From Guillardia theta CCMP2712 (Eukaryota > Cryptophyceae > Pyrenomonadales > Geminigeraceae), in assembly GCF_000315625.1 (NCBI RefSeq), contig NW_005434644.1:367841-431840 (forward strand): 64,000 bases of DNA. Direction: 5' to 3'. The notes beneath the pieces are model-generated. The model saw only the letters and a list, made by a program, of their open reading frames with translations, had not been told where the DNA came from and made no database searches. Position numbers and translations under genes: made by a program. Positions 48,678-60,018 of this stretch are shown one piece after another (position 1 is the first letter of the stretch; the number at the start of each line of letters is the position of its first letter).

Positions 48678-50135
48678 ATGATCTCAAGGGTTTTCATCCT
48701 GTCAACTCTTCTATCCTCTGCCTCAGCATATTCCTTGGCCCCAGTGCTTCAGGGCTTGAAGGCTCCCTCCTCTGCTCCCTTGTGCCACAAGTTCTCTGCT
48801 CGGCCAGGAGTGCGGAGAGGCCTTACGCCGGTCAGGGCTGGTGACCAACCCATCCCGGAGGGTTTCCGAGAGTTCCAGGCGAGGGAGAAAAGCCTGGATG
48901 AATGGTTTGCAAAGCTTGCTGATAGCCGCTCCTCCATCCGTCAGATGGCCAGCATCAAGATCGCTGAGATGCACGACAAGGAAGGGGAGGTATGTTCTGT
49001 AGCTCCTGCTGCAACCCCTGTGCTGACACCTTGCAGGAGCAGGAGAAGGCTGTGATTCAACGGCTGTTCAGTTACCTCACCTTGGAGGACGTCCATGAGA
49101 GGAGAGCAGCGGTGCAGGCGCTGGGAATGATCGGACAGAAGGTCCTGCCGCCGCTGGTTGACATGCTCCTTGCGACTGAGGACCGCGTTGTGCGGGCGTC
49201 CTGCTCCAAGGCCATCGGAGCAGTTGCTCTGAAGAACCCCGAGCTCCTCCCGGAGTTTCCGCAGCTCGCGCTTGATGGGATGAAGAAGGCGATTCTTGAC
49301 ATCCCTGACCCTGTGACCAAGATCGCCACCATCAGCTCCCTCGGACAGATCGGAGGAGGGGATGTTGCTCATGGCTACCCGGGATGCGAGAGGGTGAGAG
49401 ATTCCGATCTTTCAGTCCTACTTCCCTCTCCTCTCTCGTCCTCCTAGCTCCCTCCGTCCATCTCTTCCTCCCTCCCCGCTTCCCTCCGTCCGTCCGTCCG
49501 TCCATCCCTTCCCCACTCTCCCTCGATTCCTTTCTTCACCCTCCCTCCCCCGGGCTCCTCCCTCTCTCTCTTGCTCACTTTCGCTCTTTTTCTGCACAGG
49601 CTCTGGATGTTCTCATTGAGGCCCTGGAGGTGAGTGACGACATGGGACTGGCTGCTGCTGCTGTCAACGCGGTCGCGACCATCGGCAAGACCAACGAGCC
49701 GTTCCGAGCCAAGGTGAGAGAGAAGCAGCGAGATGATGAAGTCTTGAGAGGAGGAGGAGGAAGAATCTGCAGCAGCTGACGCTGAGCAGGCGCTCGCGAG
49801 CTTGGAGAAGCTCAAGGAGCGAGCAAAGGACATCGACGGCTTCATGTTCGTGGAGCAGATGATCGAAGGGCAGATCGAGCAGCTCAACGGTGGAGGAATT
49901 GTTGGAGAGATCAACAAGAGCCGGTCGACTGGCCAGTCATCGGCCCAAGAAAATCTTGCCAAACAGGTAGAGAGGAGAGAGAGAGAGGAGGGGGAGGGGG
50001 GGGGATAGTGGAAGAGGAGGGATCGTACGAGGACAAGGATGCTGATGGCAAGTGCAGGTGGCAGCTGCGAGGAGCTCGGGGATGATAGTAGATGCCTCGG
50101 CACCACCTGACGAGGACTGGATGTCTGCCATGTAA
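48678..50135 (+). CDS. Plastid-targeted HEAT-repeat protein (PBS-lyase-type repeats)
   Basis: Five exons (48678-48989, 49037-49393, 49600-49713, 49791-49976, 50058-50135), all phase 0, give 348 residues. The N terminus is a bipartite plastid presequence: signal peptide MISRVFILSTLLSSASA followed by Tyr, then a basic Ser/Pro/Arg-rich transit part. The mature protein has helical repeats of HEAT/ARM kind: RSSIRQMASIKIAEMHDKEG, VHERRAAVQALGMIGQKVLP, RVVRASCSKAIGAVALKNP, VTKIATISSLGQIGGG and GLAAAAVNAVATIGKTNEP. These resemble the PBS-lyase HEAT-like repeats of bilin lyases and of plastid scaffold proteins. The exact role is open. In a phycobiliprotein-bearing alga a link to bilin or photosystem assembly is plausible, but not shown. 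The C terminus ends PDEDWMSAM. Confidence 0.82.
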
Positions 50136-50139
50136 TAAA
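50134..50139 (+). terminator. AATAAA overlapping the stop codon
   Basis: The stop TAA and the poly(A) signal AATAAA share bases (TAATAAAA) at the end of the HEAT gene. Confidence 0.45.
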
Positions 50140-50472
50140 AACTCTTGTCACGGGCCCCGATGGAGGTGGGAGATGATACGGCGGCTGTCGCACGCTCACA
50201 AGAAACGCCGTGAGCCCTCGTTGATGTTGGTGACTGAGCAGAGCTCGAAGGTCGTGCAGTCTAGCCCTCGCTGCCAGAACGCTCGTCAGGTCATCGCCAA
50301 GGCAAGAGCTGCTCGTGTAGCTATCGCGTGCTCTCTCCTCCCTCTTCACTTCCACTGCGCCTGAACTGCCACGCTGCTGGTTCCTCATCCGAGTTGCTCT
50401 ACCAACCCAGCAAACATGTCCATGCCACGTTCTTCACTCCTCCACACATCTCTACTTCACACCTCCTTCCCG

Positions 50473-53400
50473 TCAAATACTCTCATCTCCCACCTCCAGC
50501 TTGTGCTCGTGGACCGTGACAACGACGCTCGAGCCCGGGAAGAAAGTTTCGCTCCCGCACTGGCTCTCTTCCTGCCTCCATCGTGCAGGGAGCAACCAGG
50601 AATGGGACCCACGAGACTGGTCGGGTCCTCGAGCACCGATCTGATGGCGACGTCGTTGAAGGTGGAGACCGAAGGAGGCGGCAGACAAGCCTGCGGCAAG
50701 CAGGTGAGCAAGACTGCAAGATCGAGAAGGAGGAAGCATGGGAACAACACGGCTCCAGGAGCACAGCACACGTCAAGTCCAGGCTTGCAGGAGAGCATTG
50801 GGGGGTCAAGACACAGCGGTGAAGGTGCTGGGGCATACCGTAGGAGGATCCTCTCGTCAAGATCCACCCGCTGTCAGCTGCTGCAAGACAAAACCACTCG
50901 GCCACTACCCTCACGTGTCGCTCTAGGAATCCAAGTCAGCGCCTGCCGTGTGCTCCCCCCCATCCCAGCTTCCTCCTCCTCCTCCTCCTCCTCCGTCTCC
51001 TCCGTCTCATTACCGAGTTGTCGGTCTAGCGACTCGTCCGACTTGAGCTCTGAGCATGAAACAACAAGTGAGAAACCTGACTGTCCTTGATTTCATCTCA
51101 TGAATCTCATGAGTGTCTGTGCTCTGCTGCTCTGCTGCTCTCCCCCTCTCCTCCTCCTTTTCCCTCCCATGTCCTCATCTCTTGCCACAGCTCAACCATG
51201 CATCTGCTCCGACACTCTGCCCACCAGCGCTGTGAGTTGCGTTCCACGAGTTGACTATGACGGGCAGGCGGTGGGCAGCGACTCGTCCCTTCATCTCCGG
51301 GCTCCCACCACAATGTCAGCACGAGCTCAACCTGCTCCACCAGCACCTGTCGCTTGCAAGGAAGATGAAACCGGAACATCTCGATCCGCTCGAGAAGCAG
51401 CTGGACATCAGGTTGACCATTCTCAGCTGCCCCTCTTCCCTCAGGGCGAACATCCCCCGAGGTGACGAGCCTTGGCTTCTACTCAGCTCCTCCCTGTCCT
51501 CCTCCTCCCCACTCACCACTTGGGTCCCAGTCGCCGGAGAGGCGGGCATGCGCTCCCAGATAGCTGAGAGAGCTGCATGGCCAAGTCTTGATACCCCTTG
51601 CCGGGCTGAGAATCTCATCGAGAGCTGCTGCCTCATCAGCATCCATGCCAGCATGAGAGAGATCAAGTATGGAACAGGAGGAGCAGGAGGAGCAGGAGGA
51701 GCAGGAGGAGAAAGAAGGCACCTGCTAGCACTCTCTCGGAAGGATGAATGAGAGAAGCGAGCAGTTGTCCGACTGCATCAAGATACTGATGGGGAAGCAG
51801 GCTGATGATCTGGAGCCACTCTTTTAGATCACTCACTCCCCTCCCTCTCCCTCTTACATTCCCTTCCCCCCAAACCCATCCCCTCCTCTTCTTCTCGCTC
51901 TCTCTGTCTCCCTCCCTCCCTCGCCGTCGCCCTTGCGCTGCTCCTCGAGTCCCGAGTCCCTCTCATCCAACTCTCCTCCTCGTCCTCACTCTCCACATTT
52001 ACGTGACTTCTGCTGAGCCTTGAGTGACGGTAGATGATGCGAGGGAGAGATCTGAGGCCGAAACGACTGCAAGACCGCAATGCCGTCAGCAGCTCCCACG
52101 ACGAGCAGGAGAAGTACAGGGAGAGAACCCTGCTGTTGGTGTCCAGTCCCTCCTCACAAGCTGCGCTCAGCTTCTTCTGGTGCAGACAGCGAGACAGGTC
52201 CGGCATGACAACCGCGTCCTCCTCCTCCTCTGCCCAGCTCTGCAACGATGGCCCGTCAGCATGGGACAAGACTCGCTCTGGCTGGTGTATGCCGCTCACC
52301 AGCAGACGCTGCAGGTTCTCCTCCACCGCAAGGTCCACGAGGACGTTCGCTCTAGGGACGAGGGACCGAATTTCTCTCCCTCTCCCCCATCGAGCAGCTC
52401 CTTTCTCCTCTCGGAGCCCGTTTCCGATGAAGTGGCTAAGGGGAAAGGGACGAGTCCAGTTCACTACTAGGGCGCGGTCAGTGACCATGGCGAGCAGGAG
52501 GCAAGCAGCCAAATCGAGCATCCGGTTGCCCCAGCCATAGTCAGGAGGAGTGTAGACGAGGATCCTCGCATACGAGCTTGTCTCTGCCTTGCCCTCCAGG
52601 ACCAGCTTCATGATTCCATCATGCACACGAACATACTCCTCCAACTGTTCCTCGAGAGTCCCAAGTTGCCTCTGCTGGTAGACTCGCCCCTCCTGCCGCT
52701 CTGCCTCTCCCTCCTCTCCCGCCCTCCTCTTGCAGACCTCCAGCTCTCCCTCCTCTCGACTCCAACGGACCGCATCGACTCGGAAGCCAACGATCGCAGG
52801 AGGAGCAGCAGGCGCCTCAACCCCTTCCTCGTCCACCAGACTCACGCTGAGGTAGTGGGAGCCGATCCCGAGCATGCGCCACGGGAGGGTCACGACGACC
52901 CTTGTGCTCCACCATCGCATGCGACGAGCGTCTGCCTCCTCTCCCTCCCTCACCAATCGGCCGTCAAGTCTCACAACAGCATGCAGGGCCCCGCTGCCCA
53001 TAGCCACGTTGTGGAGCTCAGCGACAGCCGTCAGTCCTCCATGCTCAACCTCACCCGGTCTGCAGGGCAGAGCGAAGGTGGAGCCATGGACAGGATGAGT
53101 GATGCGAACTTCAGCGAGTGCGGCCATAGTCTTCAGACCATCCCAGCTGCTGTAGAGAGAACCTCGGCGTTGGTTCCCTCCCACAATCCCACTCATTCCG
53201 CTCCCATCCGCCGCCTTCCCCACCCCACTTACCATCTCAACCTCCGTCCTCGCATCAGCTACGAGCTCGGCTGCCGCTTGGTCGAACGACTGAGAGGACC
53301 CAGCGGACCGCGGGAGGACGAGCAGACTGATATGGATAGAGCAACGTCCAGCCTCTTTGACAAGCAGAGGGATTTCGAGCGAGCAGCTAGAGGAGACTTC

Positions 53401-54732
53401 TCCTACGATAGAGTCGTTGACAGCAATGCGAAACAAACTGAATCTGCCGTCCCCCAAGCACGGAGAGGATCTCAGGACAAGCATGAAGTTCATGGTTGGC
53501 GCGTTTAGGACCGCCTTGCTGCTGTTCAACGAGACAAGTGGGATCGTCCTGCTCTTGCGATGATGGCGAGGGCTGGGAACTTCCCTGACAGAGAAACAAG
53601 ACAAGCGATGAGGATGGAGGATCTGAATCCTGTAAGATGATCGCGCGACTGCCTGACCCCCACTATCCTTAGGCTCCACGCGCTCGTCATTCAACGTTGC
53701 CTTCCATGCTGCTTCTGACGAAATTTGAAACCAGACAGAGCGGAGGAGAAGAGGATTCGAACTCCAAGCTCGAGGAAGAGAATGATTGCAAACTGCTCCT
53801 GTCCAAGACACGAGAGCAATCTCCACCTGAAGATCCAATTTGTTAGAGTAAGTTGCATAGAACAAGCATAATGAATCGGGATAAGAGTAAGATAAATCAT
53901 CTTGCATGGTTCAGCGGTGCAAACTCTCAGCAGGAACATCAAAAAGTTGCAGCAACATGTTGTACAGCATCAATATGAGAGCAACATCGGACAGCAGCGT
54001 TCGATGTACCTTTCTCCATCCCTCCGTCAAGCAGGCTTGCTGCAGCATGAGCTGAAGGATGTCGAACTCGACCTCGTCAGGACTCAGCAAGAGCTCGTTG
54101 ACCCCAGGAGGGGACAGCGAGCAGCTCGAATCCTTGCCAGCAGTCGTGACCCGCACGTGCGCTCGATGCTCCCCGACCCCCAGGGAAACCCCCGCAAAGC
54201 TAAAGGAGAGCATGAGCGCGTGCCCTGCTGACGTCATCCTTGCAAGGTGACTGGGAGGCGGTAGAATCGTTCCGTTCTCGGGCGCTAACAGGAGCAGCGA
54301 GGGTCTCTCAGGTGCTGTAGGTGAGGCAGCTCCTCCGATGCAAGCACAGACGCATGCTGCTGAAGGATCCCCCTCCTCCTGCTCTGACCTCGTAGCGTGA
54401 AAGAGATGCTCGCCTGTCAAGCTACGTGGGATGGTCATGGTGATTGCTGGCTTGCCTGGGAGCCGAACAAACTCCCTGCCGTCGATGCGAATCAGCACTT
54501 CCTCTCCCCGAGTCTCCCCGCCCAAGTGAATCACCATGTAGGACCCCGCCTTGACCGTAGTCGCATGCAGAGGAAGGGAAATCTTAGTTGTGCGATCCGC
54601 TGACACTGGGCTACAAGTCTCGGGGGCGTCTAGACAGCACAGGGGGCCTTCGGTCGATTGAAGTTGCTCATCGTGAGCAAGGCAAAGTGTCGCGATGAAG
54701 ACGACGAAGTTGACCGCAGGCCTGCTACTCAT
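50473..54732 (-). CDS. Secreted GT37-like fucosyltransferase with beta modules
   Basis: Starts at 54732 with signal peptide MSSRPAVNFVVFIATLCLAH. Beta modules follow (EVLIRIDGREFVRLPG...LTGEHLFHATRSEQ; LLLLAPENGTILPPP...LGVGEHRAHVRV). The intron 54009..53827 joins EGWRK to VEIALVSWTG. Another module, ITHPVHGSTFALP...GIGSHYLSVSLVDEEGVE, precedes the catalytic part. That part opens with DYGWGNRMLDLAACLLLAM, the 'G.GNRM..l...fl.Al.t.R' motif of GT37 fucosyltransferases. Later exons give IIYRHS, YLGAHARLSGDWD, FIFLASDR, AEWFCLAAADSGWILTRGSSYG (the 'STFG' motif) and LLEPCCSHA (the 'EPC.H' motif), in GT37 order. It probably acts in the Golgi. Exons below 51829 are not exactly placed. The 3' end is set at an apparent stop at 50473, but exons could continue to about 50150. 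Confidence 0.72.
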
Positions 54733-55837
54733 GGTGGGAATTCAGAGACTTCGATTTGTTTTGATAGATTGGCGATGTCTTGTTGAAGACCTTCTGCCTC
54801 TGTCTCTGTTGTCCGCGAGCATCTCCTGTGATCTTTGTGCACCATCTGATAACGATGTCTCGTCACATCTGAGAACTACCAAAGTTGTATGTATCCTAAA
54901 CTTATCCTTGTCTCCCTTTCTCCGCTTCTCTCCTCCTTCTCCTCTCGTCCTCTCCTGATCTCGTCCTCTCGTCCTCTCGTCCTCTCCTGATCTCCTCCTC
55001 TCCTGATATCCTCTTCTCCTCCTCTTCCCCTCTCTCTCCTCTCTTTCTCGCTCTCCTGCCATGTTGGATCCCAATGGGCGGAACGGACTGAACTTTGTTC
55101 TGCAGAAGGAACAGCCAAATGTTCCTTCTAGGGGATGCTGCCACGGATTAGGCAGCTGGGGGTGACGTCACGTTTCCTAACTAAGAAGGGCTGCCTCAGA
55201 GTTATTTGTAACTAATTTTAAAAGGCAGCAAATTTTTCAGAGAAGGTGCTGCAGAGAATCTTTTCTGCCCTGGAGCTAAGACATTGAGGGGGACTGGAAA
55301 CTTGTAAGTTGAGTAGAAATCAAAGGGGTTACTTCCATGGCGTTCTGCGGGCATATCAGAACAGGAGGGCGAGGGAGAGTGGCGGCGGTGGGAGCGATGG
55401 CAGCGGGAAGAACGCGAGGAGGAGATCCAGGACAGGGAGAGCATGTACACAGACAGGAGCAAGTGATTGTGAGAGGAGGAGTGTGTAGCACGGGCACGAA
55501 ACGGAGCGAAATAAGGAGGGGGTGTAGATGAAGGCGGGAGGGAAACATCGCTCGAGAGAGAGGGATAAAGGTTGAAGTGACAGGCTGCATGTTGAAACAA
55601 TCAGTTCTGTTCGTTCTGCGCCACTGCTTTCCTCCATCAGTGGTTTGTTTGTGGTGGCGATGACTGAGGATGTCGAATAGTGAGCATATGCTCCCTACCC
55701 CGTTCTCGTTCTAAAATGCGTGTTTGGATCCCATCCTTCCCCATTGTTTTTAGCTTTACTACAACATAAAGAATATATCACCTGCTCTACATGCTCGACG
55801 TGGTGACCTCTTGTGCAGGAGGAAGCGATTGTTTAGG
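54733..55837. other. Intergenic region
   Basis: 54930-55060 is a CTCTCCT-type pyrimidine repeat. The rest has no frame with recognisable content on either strand. It must contain the promoters of both flanking, divergent genes. Confidence 0.5.
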
Positions 55838-58038
55838 ATGCCAGATCCAAAACAGAACGAAAAGCTGGTGCAGAAGATACGCGACGTTGCACGCGCGCAT
55901 GGTCGAGTTTGTGCGGACTGCAATGAAAAGGTAAGATGGATGAAGAATGAATCTGATTGATTTGATTGACTGGGAGTGCGGCAGTTTCCGGGTCAGGTGT
56001 GCATGGATTTCAAGACATTTGTTTGTATGACTTGCAGCGGCATTCATCGAGAGTAAGTGTTTACCTTGCTGATCGCTTCCTGCTCCTGCTTGTCTATTCG
56101 ACTTTTATCTTAGCCCGTGTTGCTCCGCTGGCATTGCCTGATGCCTCTCCGTGCAGGTTTCAGCACAAGTGCAAGGGGATTTCTCTCAGCAACTGGACCA
56201 AGGAAGAAGTTGCAGCGATCGAGCAAGGCGGGAACACCAAGGCGCAAGAGGAGTGGATGGCGTGCTGGAGTGAGAAGGACTTCCCAATACCCGAATCTGG
56301 AGACAAGGAGAGGATCCGGACCTTCATACAGAAGAAGTACGTCGATAGAAAGTGGCACATCTCGCGCAAGCGTGGTTCGCCCAATCCAGAGCCCATCTCC
56401 AACATTCTGCCCGAAGAGCCCAAGGTCAGTCCTTGTCCTTGCCCCAAGAAGCTGATCTCCCGTGTAGCTGATTGTCAACAAGGCTGCGGCACCCACTAAG
56501 GCCCCGCCGCCTCTGCCCTCTCAGCCCCCTCCTCCTGCAGTGAAGCCCTCAATGTCGCAGAGCAGCAGCCTTCCTCCTTCACGACCTCCGCCTCCCTCCC
56601 CTCCCAAGAAATTGACGTCGTCGCCGAATACCAAATACCTCAACGACTCCAGCCCTAGCAAGGACTTGTCGGGCCTCCTCGGAGCGCTAGACATCGGAAA
56701 TGACAATGACGCCTTCAACAACAAATTTTCGATGCAGCCAACACCAGCTGTTGCAGGAGCAGGAAGCAACCCTTTCGCCGATCTCGATGACAACGAGCCC
56801 GTGTCCACGGGCTGGGCATCGTTTGCATCAGAAGACACGTGGGCAGAGGGTGAGAGCTTTCGTCTTCATTCTGCAAGATTTCTGAGCCACTGCCAGGAAC
56901 AACTGTCAGTCAAAATTGGGCTACCTTCGAGACGACTGACCATGCAGAGCCTGGCCTGCATGTCGAAGTTAACAGCAACATGGGCTCATCCTTGAACCCT
57001 TTCGGAGATCCTTCACCTGTAAAGGCACCGACCAAGGCAAATGTCAGTTTCGCCCTGAAACCTGTACTTAGCATCTAATATTTGTCCGACATGTGCAGTT
57101 TGCAGACCCGTTTTCAGACCTCCTCGCTGCCGACAACATCGCAACGGCTCCGAATCCCCATCACATGTATGCAGGTCACTTGATGCAAACGTCTTCAACA
57201 AGATCGGTCTGGTGACATGATGAGCCAGGAAATCAAGGTGGAGTAGCTGTAAATTTCTCAAGCGGAGCGTCCAACAATCAGCCTGCGCTGAATCAAATTC
57301 AGGGTTTGCATTCTGCAGCTTCAGGTCAGCAGATGCATGGTGCTTGAATTTCTGATGATTCTGCCGCGAATGACTAACGATTTCCTTTTATTAGATATGT
57401 TGTCCCACCAAGCGCACACATGTCAGTACCTGTTGTTATCCAGGAGTGTTTCTAAGTTTTTGGCAGCGGCTGAAGTTGGCCTTCACTCTAGTGGGTTGAT
57501 GGGATCGATGATGAACTCTTCATTCTCCCACGCGCTCGAAGATTTGAATCAATTTCATTCTACGACCTCTGGAATGAAGCCATCGACGGTTAGAGCTTCT
57601 CGATATGCAAAGGATACATTTGAATTCTGATTTCCACCTGTAGGAACCAATATCGTCGGTCTCAGAACATCATCCTTTGCAGCAACCACATCATGATACG
57701 AGCAAGCCATCGAATGCATTTGACTTGGCGTTGAGTCAAAGTGGACCAACCAACATGAATCAGGGCATGGGCATGACTGCTATGAATTCAGGTGCCTTTA
57801 ATGGCTTGTCCACTGCTGCACATCCTCCCGCTGGTATGCCGCAACAAGGCTTCGCTATGGGACAAGGCATGAACCCCGGCATGATGGGAATGAACTCAAG
57901 CCAAGGAATGGGCGTGGCTCTCAACAATGATGTTGGCATTGGGCAGGGCATGATGGGGCAGACCGGTATGGGAATGGGAATGGGACAGACAAATGTGAAC
58001 ATGGGCATGGGCATGGGGCAGAACACGATGGGGCAGAA

Positions 58039-58078
<40 letters not shown>

Positions 58079-58760
58079 GGACAGAACATGGGTATGGGCA
58101 TGGGGCAAGGTACGATGAGCATGGGGCAGAATAACATGGGAATGGGAATGGGAATGGGGCAGAACATGATGGGGATGGGGCAGAACATGATGGGGATGGG
58201 GCAGAATAATATGGGCATGGGGATGGGGCAGAACATGATGGGGATGGGGCAGAATAACATGGGCATGGGCATGGGGCAAGGTATGATGGGCATGGGGCAG
58301 AATAATATGGGCATGGGCATGGGGCAGAACATGATGGGGATGGGGCAGAATAATATGGGCATGGGCATGGGCATGGGCATGGGAGGAAACATTGGATACC
58401 AGCCCCAAACGTACATGGGAATGAATGCCCCACATCATGGATACAACGTGCAGAGCATGACCATGAATCCGATGCAAGTCGCAGGCCAACATGGAGGGGC
58501 TTTCACGAATCATGCAACAGGCGACATGTTTGACAATGTGCACACCGATGGAGGCCCAGGGAACAATGTCCATGATCAAAGTAATGAAGTGAGCCGAGCA
58601 GAAGAAGAAGCAAAACCTGACTTGTTTGCCGGGTAAGATCAAAGAAAAGAAACGTTCCCAGTTGTGATTACTTTTCCACAGATTCGGGGATTTGTCCAAG
58701 TTCAAAAAGGTCAGTTCAGTTCACACGCAGAAAGCTTCAGATAATCCATTTGACTTCTGA
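55838..58760 (+). CDS. AGFG-type ArfGAP with NPF/DPF motifs and Met-Gly repeat
   Basis: Multi-exon gene. The ArfGAP zinc finger is spliced from exons 55838-55930, 55985-56052 and 56157 onward: CADCNEKFPGQVCMDF, then FVCMTCSGIHREF, giving CxxC(x16)CxxC. HKCKGISLSNWTKEEVAAIEQGGN follows, the AGFG/HRB form (the catalytic Arg seems present as HRE). A Pro/Ser linker follows. Several endocytic motifs lie beyond: SNPFADL, LNPFGDP, ADPFSDLL and the very end DNPFDF. A large exon (about 57650-58635) encodes ~130 residues of MGMGQN repeats. Such proteins couple Arf GTP hydrolysis to clathrin adaptors and EH-domain proteins. The introns between 56850 and 57660 are not all resolved. Stop TGA at 58758-58760. 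Confidence 0.82.
57955..58390 (+). repeat. Coding minisatellite GGGCATG (Met-Gly repeat)
   Basis: Hexamer GGCATG/GGAATG units interspersed with CAGAACATG units, inside the ArfGAP gene. Frames on the opposite strand are artefacts. Confidence 0.9.
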
Positions 58761-60018
58761 GTGGTCTTCAGCCGTGAACACTTTCCAGATAGCCACACTT
58801 GTACAATGTTGCTGCTAGCTCGTGATACAGATGAGTTCAGATTCATTTTTCTATGAGTTATATAGTTTTCTAAGCATCGAGCAACGACTGTCTCTCTAAA
58901 ATTACCTGGTTGATCAGAGACCTGAGTCAGCTCCTCAACGGTTGAGTACACATATGCTCACTCTATGAGTGCCCTCACTGCAGGTGGCAAAGATCCAGGC
59001 TGACCCAGACCCTGGGGTTCGAGTCCAGGAAACCTAGATCGCCATCAGTTTCAAAAAGCACAACTTACAGCTCAAAGTCACTGACAGATCATGGGTGTCG
59101 TGGCTGGCGTCGGCCTGAAAGAGCACGTGAGGATTAGGAATCAAGCAAGGCCATCGAAGTTACCAAGGAGTATTTGGATGTCGCCGACGTATCGCACAAG
59201 TTGTTCAGTTGGTACTGAGGGAGCCCAGAGTTCGAAACAGCAACGCTGAAATAATCCTGGTTAGCGATTTTGAGCCATAAATGCTTAGACTCTACTTTCA
59301 GAGCCTGGCTAACAATCTACTTCTGAAAAGGCAACTGAGCTAGCCACGCCTACATGTCGCCAGCGATAGGCAACGACTCTGCCTTGTGCAGACACTGACA
59401 CGAAGCAGATTATGCCACATGTTCTTCAATCTTCTCGTCGCCTCTGTCGTTCTCTCCTCTCCGTCCCATTACACGACGACAGAGCCTTTGTCGCAGGAAT
59501 TCATACGATCCTCCCCTTCCAAGAGCTCCTTCACTATCTCCCTGCTTCAATCTTTTCCCGCCGGTCTAGATGCTCTAAGGGACACCTCTCTCCGCTCCTC
59601 GTTCTGTCTCTCTGTGCCTCCTCACCTGCATGCGCCGACCGCAGGCTTCTGCCCGGCCCTGAGGAGCTGAAACATGGCGGCGTCCCGAAATAGCAGATCG
59701 TTACTCCCCATGGTTAATTTTGTAACGTCTTCTCACCCGCAACAAACGGCCTTGTAACCGTCCGCGTTCAGTCCGTTGCATGTTGCGAGAGTTACAAGAC
59801 GTTGCAACCAGAAATAGATTTTGGCGTGCTACAATTAGCAATGGTGGGTGGGAAGGCAACCAGGTGCTGAATGCGGAGCGCAGGCTTGCTTGGCTTGTGT
59901 TGGACTCCCCTCTCGTCTCTACTTGTCTCTACTCGCTCATAGCAGGCTCTGTGAGGAGAAGATCCGGTAGATTACTGTGCTTCCTTCTGTCCCTGCGATT
60001 GCATCCACGGTCTCCAGG
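58761..60018. other. Intergenic region
   Basis: I see no gene. 59012-59028 forms a tRNA T-arm-like hairpin without the rest of a tRNA. The 5' part of the next gene could have a non-coding exon here. Confidence 0.45.

Noticed and set aside
50150-51751. Plus-strand multi-exon gene (long open frames)
   Set aside because: The minus strand carries GT37 motifs in order through this stretch (LGAHARLSGDWD, FLASDR, GSSYG, EPCCSHA), so the plus frames are shadows.
52621-53508. 295-codon plus-strand frame
   Set aside because: Exactly opposite the fucosyltransferase gene; no domain, and composition reflects the complementary strand.
57760-58705. Long minus-strand frames rich in Met-Pro-Cys or His-Ala
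   Set aside because: Pure repeat translation opposite the Met-Gly coding minisatellite.
59012-59028. tRNA B-box-like hairpin (GGTTCGAGTCC)
   Set aside because: Only the T-arm is convincing. The acceptor stem does not pair and the upstream length is too short for D and anticodon arms.
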